Shown here one piece after another: positions 60,005 to 64,000 of a DNA stretch of 64,000 bases. The notes under the pieces are model-generated. The model was given only the letters and a program-made list of their open reading frames with translations. It did not search any database and was not told the DNA's origin. Numbering within the stretch: the stretch's first letter is position 1; each line of letters starts with the position of its first letter. The translations under genes and the position numbers were made by a program. Source of the DNA: Planctomycetota bacterium (GTDB lineage Bacteria > Planctomycetota > SZUA-567 > H5-PLA8); assembly GCA_027493525.1 (NCBI GenBank), contig JAOSKN010000002.1:1034288-1098287 (forward strand). The letters run 5' to 3'.

Positions 60005-60529
60005 TCAGCGCCGGCGCGGCCGGCGAGCCAAAGGCGGTTCGGCGTCAGGCGCGCCGGGCTCCATCTGAAGCCCGCGCTTCATGGCGTCATGGATGCGCCA
60101 GCGCAGGTTCTGGAGGCCCTCCAGCGGGCCGCTGGTCGTTAACAGCTTTTCGCCGGTATCCCGGGTCAGTACGAGGACGGCGCCGCGATCGCCCCGGATC
60201 ACCTCGGGTGGCGCGATGGAAGAGAAGGGGACGCGAAGCGTGCCGCGCAGGCCGCGCAGAATCAACAGCGTCCGCTGAGGAATGTCGAATACGTAATGCC
60301 GCTGATAGGCGAGCATGGCCCCGCCGAAGAGCGCCAGCGGTACGATGGTTTGAAGCCAGGACATGCCCAGGTCGGCGCTGAATTCCAGTCCCGAGTCGTC
60401 GGATAAGGTCAACCCGGCGAGGCCGAGCGTCAGGATGCCCAGGCCGACGGCCAGCAGCGCGAATCGTTCGTGCCAGGTCGAGATACCCAGCACAAGCCGG
60501 TCGGGATCGTCAACGCGGATCTGGAGCAC
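60005..60529 (-). CDS. Membrane protein with PH-like domain, hypothetical
   Basis: About 174 residues: a short N terminus, two hydrophobic helices (FALLAVGLGILTLGLAGLTL and WLQTIVPLALFGGAMLAYQ), then a beta-rich cytoplasmic domain (YVFDIPQRTLLILRGLRGTLRVPFSSI) and a helix, the plan of small bacterial PH-domain membrane proteins. A basic tail ends in RRPRRR. The start is taken as GTG at 60529 without a strong ribosome site, so the N terminus is uncertain. Function unknown. Confidence 0.6.
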   Translation of the reverse strand: MLQIRVDDPDRLVLGISTWHERFALLAVGLGILTLGLAGLTLSDDSGLEFSADLGMSWLQTIVPLALFGGAMLAYQRHYVFDIPQRTLLILRGLRGTLRVPFSSIAPPEVIRGDRGAVLVLTRDTGEKLLTTSGPLEGLQNLRWRIHDAMKRGLQMEPGAPDAEPPLARRPRRR

Positions 60530-60585
60530 TTGGGGCGGCCCCCGTCCTGAAGGTCGGCAAGCCGGGCGCCTCGCGCCGAAACGCA

Positions 60586-60619
60586 GCGCGGCCCTGAAGC
60601 CTGGGCTCCAGGGCCGCGC
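60586..60619 (-). terminator. Hairpin downstream of the GH63 gene
   Basis: GCGCGGCCCTG and CAGGGCCGCGC form a perfect 11-bp stem around a 12-nt loop, 20 bp after the GH63 stop. There is no T tract, so it may be a Rho-independent-like stop or a stabilising 3' hairpin. Confidence 0.6.
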
Positions 60620-60639
60620 GCGGCGCTCCGACTCGAGGC

Positions 60640-63450
60640 TCAGGACTTCTTGGGTTTCTTCGGTTCGTTTTTCTTGTCCTCGGCTTTTTCGCCGGGCTCG
60701 TCCTTGCCTTTCTTCATCGCGACGAACTCGGACTTGGACATCTCCGGCGGGCGGTGCGTAAGGACCACGGTGAGGGAATCCGTGCGGCGCTTCCCGCCGA
60801 GGGCCTGCCGGCCGCGGTGTTCGCCGGCCTGCTGGATCAGCTTGGCGACGATGGCCGTCCAGCCGGTCTGGTGGGTCGCGCCGATGCCGCGCCCGTTGTC
60901 GCCGTGGAAGTATTCGTAAAAGAGGACGTTTTCGCGCCAGAGCGGGTCGTTGAAGAGCGGGTGGTCGCCGAATAGCGGGCGGTGCCCATCGCGATCCTTG
61001 AGGAAGCCGCGGGTGAGGCGCCGGCCGAGTTCGAGCGAGATGTCCCAGAGCGTCATCTTGCGCCCGCTCCCGGTGGGGCACTCGACCAGGAAGTCCTCGC
61101 CGTAGTAATGGTGGAACTTCTGCAGCGATTCCAGGATCAGGTAATTGACGGGGAACCAGATCGGGCCGCGCCAGTTGGAGTTCCCGCCGAAGAGGCCGGA
61201 CATGGATTCCGCGGGCCAGTAGTCCACGCGGTGCTCGCGCCCATCGACCCAGAAGACGTAGGGGTTCTTTTCGTGGTGCTTGGAGAGCGCGCGGATGCCG
61301 TAGTCGGAGAAGAACTCGTCGTTGTTCAGCGCCGGCTTGAGCAGGAGCTTGAGCTTGTGGCCGCGCAGCAGCGAGAGCAGGTAGCGCTGTCCCTGGCCGG
61401 GTTCGTCCCACTTGCTGACCAGGTTGGCCATGTCGGGGCGGTTTTCGAGGAACCACTCCATGCGCCGGCGGAAGCGCGGCAGGCGTTCCAGGACCGCCGG
61501 CTCGATGGTCTCGACGGCGAAGAGGGGCACCAGGCCGACCATGCTGCGGATCTTGAGCTTGATGTATTTGTTCCCCGGCAGGTGCAGGACGTCGTAGAAG
61601 AAGCCGTCTTCCTCGTCCCACAGCTCGATCCCCGCTTCGCCCATGTTCGCCATGGCGTGGGCGATGTAGAGGAAGTGCTCGAAGAACTTCGTCGCCACGT
61701 CCTCGTAGGCCGGGTTGCCCTTGGCCAGTTCGAGCGCCATGACCATCAGGTTAAGGCTGTACATGCCCATCCAGGCGGTGGAATCGGACTGTTCGAGGTG
61801 CCCGCCGGTGGGCAAGGGCTGGCTGCGGTCGAAGACGCCGATGTTGTCCATGCCCAGGAAGCCGCCCTGGAAGATGTTGTTCCCGCTGGCGTCCTTGCGG
61901 TTGACCCACCAGGTGAAGTTGAGCAGGAGCTTGTGGAAGCAGCGCTCCAGGAAGGCCACGTCGCCCTTGCCCGACTGCTTCTTCTCCATCTTGTAGATGC
62001 GCCAGCAGGCCCAGGCGTGGACGGGCGGATTGACGTCGCCGAAGGCCCATTCGTAGGCGGGGATCTGCCCGTTGGGGTGCATGTACCATTCGCGCAGCAT
62101 CAGGGTGAGCTGGCGCTTGGCGAACTCGATGTCGATCAGGGCGATGGGCACGGTGTGGAAGGCCAGATCCCACGCGGCGAACCAGGGGTACTCCCACTTG
62201 TCGGGCATGGAGATGACGTCGTTGCAGTGCATGTGGGCCCAATCCCGGTTGCGGCCCTTCTTCCTGTCGGCCGGCGGCGGGGGTCCGGCGGGGTCGCCCT
62301 TGAGCCATTTCTCCACGTTGTAATGGAACCATTCCTTGGACCACATCAGGCCGGCGAAGGCCTGGCGCTGCACCAGCCGCTCGTCGTCGGTGAGCTGGCG
62401 CGGCTGGACGCTGGCGTAGAACTCGTCGGCCTCGCGGACGCGCTTGTCCCAGTGTTCGTCGTAGTCCTTGAAGGGCTGGTCGAGGTGTCCGTCGCGCAGG
62501 CGCAGGCGGACGACCTTTGAGCCCCCGGCGGGGATCCTCAACTTGTAATGCGCCGCGACCTTGGTGCCCTTGCGTCCGGGGTTGACGGTCTGCGCGCCGT
62601 GGATCAGGTGGTCGTTGATGCCGTCCTTCGGGTAGGGGGTCGTGTTGGGGGCGTTCCAGAGGCGCTGCGTGTTGGATTCATTCTCGCAGAAGAGCAATTC
62701 GGGGTTGTCCTCGCAGAAGAGGAAGTAGGTGCCGATGTGCTCGTGATTGGCCTCGACTTCGCCCGGGCCGGTGGCCTGCAGGTGGGGCTTGGGCTGGTCC
62801 TCGTAACCCCAGGACCAGATGTTGCGGAACCAGAGGGTCGGGAGGACGTGGAGTTCGGAGTCCTCCGGGCCGCGATTGTGGATCGTGAACTTGATCAGGA
62901 TGTCGCGCTGCCCGGCTTTCGCGTACTCGAGGAAGACGTCGAAGTAGCGGTTCTGGTCGAAGATGCCGGTGTCGCAGAGTTCGAACTCCTCGGCATGGAA
63001 GCCGCGCCCGCGGTTTTCGTTGAGCAGCCGGGAGTACGGGAATTCGGCCTGCGGGTACTTGTAGAGCATCTTCATGTAGGAGTGCGTCGGGGTGCTGTCG
63101 AGATAGAAGTAATAGTCCTTGCAGTCCTCGCCGTGGTTGCCTTCGCTGCCGGTGAGCCCGAACATGCGCTCCTTGAGGATGGGGTCCTTGCCGTTCCAGA
63201 GGGCGAGGGCGAAGCAGAGTTTCTGGAGCCGGTCGCAGATCCCGCCCAGGCCGTCCTCGTTCCAGCGGTAAACCCTGGAGCGGGCGTGGTCGTGGGGGAA
63301 GTAGTCCCAGGCGCTGCCGCCGGGGGAGTAGTCCTCGCGGACGGTGCCCCAGGCGCGTTCGCTGAGGTAGGGCCCCCAGTCCTTCCAGTCGGCCTCGCGG
63401 CGCGTGGTCGCGTGCAGGCGTTCTTCTTCGGCGGTCGTCGGCTTGTTCAT
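60640..63450 (-). CDS. GH63-family glucosidase
   Basis: A 936-residue cytoplasmic glycoside hydrolase of the GH63/alpha-toroid type. An N-terminal beta domain (residues 30-370) precedes the toroid, which contains WFAAWDLAFHTVPIALIDIEFAK, LREWYMHPNGQIPAYEWAFGDVNPPVHAWA and WRGPIWFPVNYLILESLQ, all characteristic of bacterial GH63 glucosidases. The Asp in AAWDLAFH and a Glu near the DYWPAESMSG segment are the likely catalytic pair. A Lys-rich tail (KAEDKKNEPKKPKKS) is unusual. Substrates may be alpha-glucosides or glucosylglycerate-type solutes. It follows the debranching enzyme by 24 bp. Confidence 0.92.
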   Translation of the reverse strand: MNKPTTAEEERLHATTRREADWKDWGPYLSERAWGTVREDYSPGGSAWDYFPHDHARSRVYRWNEDGLGGICDRLQKLCFALALWNGKDPILKERMFGLTGSEGNHGEDCKDYYFYLDSTPTHSYMKMLYKYPQAEFPYSRLLNENRGRGFHAEEFELCDTGIFDQNRYFDVFLEYAKAGQRDILIKFTIHNRGPEDSELHVLPTLWFRNIWSWGYEDQPKPHLQATGPGEVEANHEHIGTYFLFCEDNPELLFCENESNTQRLWNAPNTTPYPKDGINDHLIHGAQTVNPGRKGTKVAAHYKLRIPAGGSKVVRLRLRDGHLDQPFKDYDEHWDKRVREADEFYASVQPRQLTDDERLVQRQAFAGLMWSKEWFHYNVEKWLKGDPAGPPPPADRKKGRNRDWAHMHCNDVISMPDKWEYPWFAAWDLAFHTVPIALIDIEFAKRQLTLMLREWYMHPNGQIPAYEWAFGDVNPPVHAWACWRIYKMEKKQSGKGDVAFLERCFHKLLLNFTWWVNRKDASGNNIFQGGFLGMDNIGVFDRSQPLPTGGHLEQSDSTAWMGMYSLNLMVMALELAKGNPAYEDVATKFFEHFLYIAHAMANMGEAGIELWDEEDGFFYDVLHLPGNKYIKLKIRSMVGLVPLFAVETIEPAVLERLPRFRRRMEWFLENRPDMANLVSKWDEPGQGQRYLLSLLRGHKLKLLLKPALNNDEFFSDYGIRALSKHHEKNPYVFWVDGREHRVDYWPAESMSGLFGGNSNWRGPIWFPVNYLILESLQKFHHYYGEDFLVECPTGSGRKMTLWDISLELGRRLTRGFLKDRDGHRPLFGDHPLFNDPLWRENVLFYEYFHGDNGRGIGATHQTGWTAIVAKLIQQAGEHRGRQALGGKRRTDSLTVVLTHRPPEMSKSEFVAMKKGKDEPGEKAEDKKNEPKKPKKS

Positions 63451-63474
63451 GGCGTAACCCTCGGGATCCGTACG

Positions 63475-64000
63475 TCAACGAGTGCGGCTCCAGTCCATCA
63501 GTTTTCGGCGCGCGCGGAGCAGTTCGGCGACGCTCCAGGCCTGCGCGAAGCAGCCGCGCGGCGCGTGCGGGGCCTCGGCGTCGAAAGATCTCCGAAACGC
63601 TGCCCAGGCCTTCCTGGTCGAGGTGCCCCACCAGCGGGTCCAGCAGCGCGCCCAGATGCTCCACGGCGCCGGGCTCGTTCCCGCGCACGTTCAGGTAGGC
63701 GTCCACGTAAGGCCCGATCAGCCAGCCCCAGACCGTGCCTTGGTGGTAGCCGCCGTCGCGCTGCAAGGGTCCCCCGCCGTAGCGCGGGACGTACGCGCCG
63801 TCGGACGGCTCCAGGCTGCGCAGGCCCATGGGCGTCAGCAGTTCGCGGGAGACGGCGTCCAGGACGGCGCGCTCCCTCTCGGGCGGGAGCAGCCGGTGCG
63901 GCAGCGCCAGCGCGAAGATCTGGTTGGGGCGCAGCGCCCCGTCGCCCCGCCCGTCGTCGCCGACCACGTCGTACAGGCAGCCCCGCGCCTCGTTCCAGAA
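63475..64000 (-). CDS. Glycogen-debranching enzyme (amylo-alpha-1,6-glucosidase), C-terminal part, frameshifted
   Basis: Only the C-terminal 175 residues are in the window; the gene continues to the right. RPNQIFALALPHRLL, LLTPMGLRSL and YHQGTVWGWLIGPYVDAYL are hallmarks of the archaeal/bacterial GH133-type debranching domain. An extra base in the A-run at 63584-63586 breaks the frame after SVSEIF; removing it restores DAEAPHAPRGCFAQAWSVAE, the expected family end. It should remove alpha-1,6 branches from glycogen or similar glucans, with GH63 as operon partner. Confidence 0.87.

Noticed and set aside
1..64000. tRNA, rRNA or riboswitch
   Set aside because: No cloverleaf, CCA-end, rRNA core or recognisable riboswitch motif was seen in the intergenic regions by eye; a covariance search was not possible.

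Overview
The window is a GC-rich, gene-dense stretch from a diderm bacterium. Evidence for an outer membrane is lpxK (lipid A), an O-antigen-ligase-like membrane protein, lipoprotein-type signals and a hopanoid-type epimerase (hpnA). Sulfatases, unusual glycoside hydrolases, GntR regulators with LacI-like sensor domains, ECF sigma factors paired with odd membrane partners, a WXG100-like/FtsK locus and GC-rich intergenic repeats together suggest the PVC superphylum (Planctomycetota or Lentisphaerota type) or a neighbouring lineage. No rRNA, tRNA or other phylogenetic marker is present, so the phylum is an inference. I saw no CRISPR array, transposase, integrase or phage gene.

Layout. 1-8.1 kb: a PPi-type phosphofructokinase (cut by the left edge), a HAD phosphatase, a sulfatase, an O-antigen-ligase-like protein, a methyltransferase, then ybgC-lpxK and an IclR-type HTH. 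8.2-12.5 kb: a frameshifted lipoprotein and a two-lobed M16 protease. 12.9-15.3 kb: an ECF sigma factor translationally coupled to a membrane protein with prenyltransferase/squalene-cyclase-like repeats. 15.7-25.2 kb: two PHP-domain proteins, a membrane adenylate cyclase, a second ECF sigma with a FecR-type regulator, and a GNAT protein. 25.4-46.9 kb: mrp and a convergent ftsK/essC-like gene enclose two polysaccharide modules (beta-propellers + GH123 + GntR; two GH84-like + GntR + heparinase-like). 47.3-54.1 kb: GH172, a glucose-6-phosphate dehydrogenase fused to a cyclic-nucleotide-binding domain, and a gntR-oxidoreductase-epimerase-deoC operon. 54.3-64 kb: nitroreductase, OsmC, hpnA, a Ser-type sulfatase, a malectin-SGNH protein, GH63 and a glycogen-debranching enzyme cut by the right edge.

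Main observations. (1) A 148-bp sequence at 33355-33502 consists of a copy of the ftsK 3' end joined to a copy of the mrp 3' end. Each of the two polysaccharide modules is therefore flanked by an mrp tail on the left and an ftsK tail on the right, the structure expected if a circular cassette integrated by homologous recombination at an mrp/ftsK hotspot. (2) G6PD carries a C-terminal cNMP-binding domain, and a class III adenylate cyclase lies elsewhere in the window. (3) A compact operon encodes three small helical or WXG-like proteins and a roughly 1300-residue FtsK/EssC-like ATPase in an apparently diderm genome. (4) Convergent gene ends carry heptanucleotide tandem arrays, and in one case the repeat supplies both stop codons.

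Quality note. Nine single-base reading-frame breaks interrupt six otherwise well-conserved genes. All fall in homopolymer runs, and one-base corrections restore a coherent protein in every case. They look more like residual sequencing or assembly errors than pseudogenes, and I annotate the reconstructed genes.
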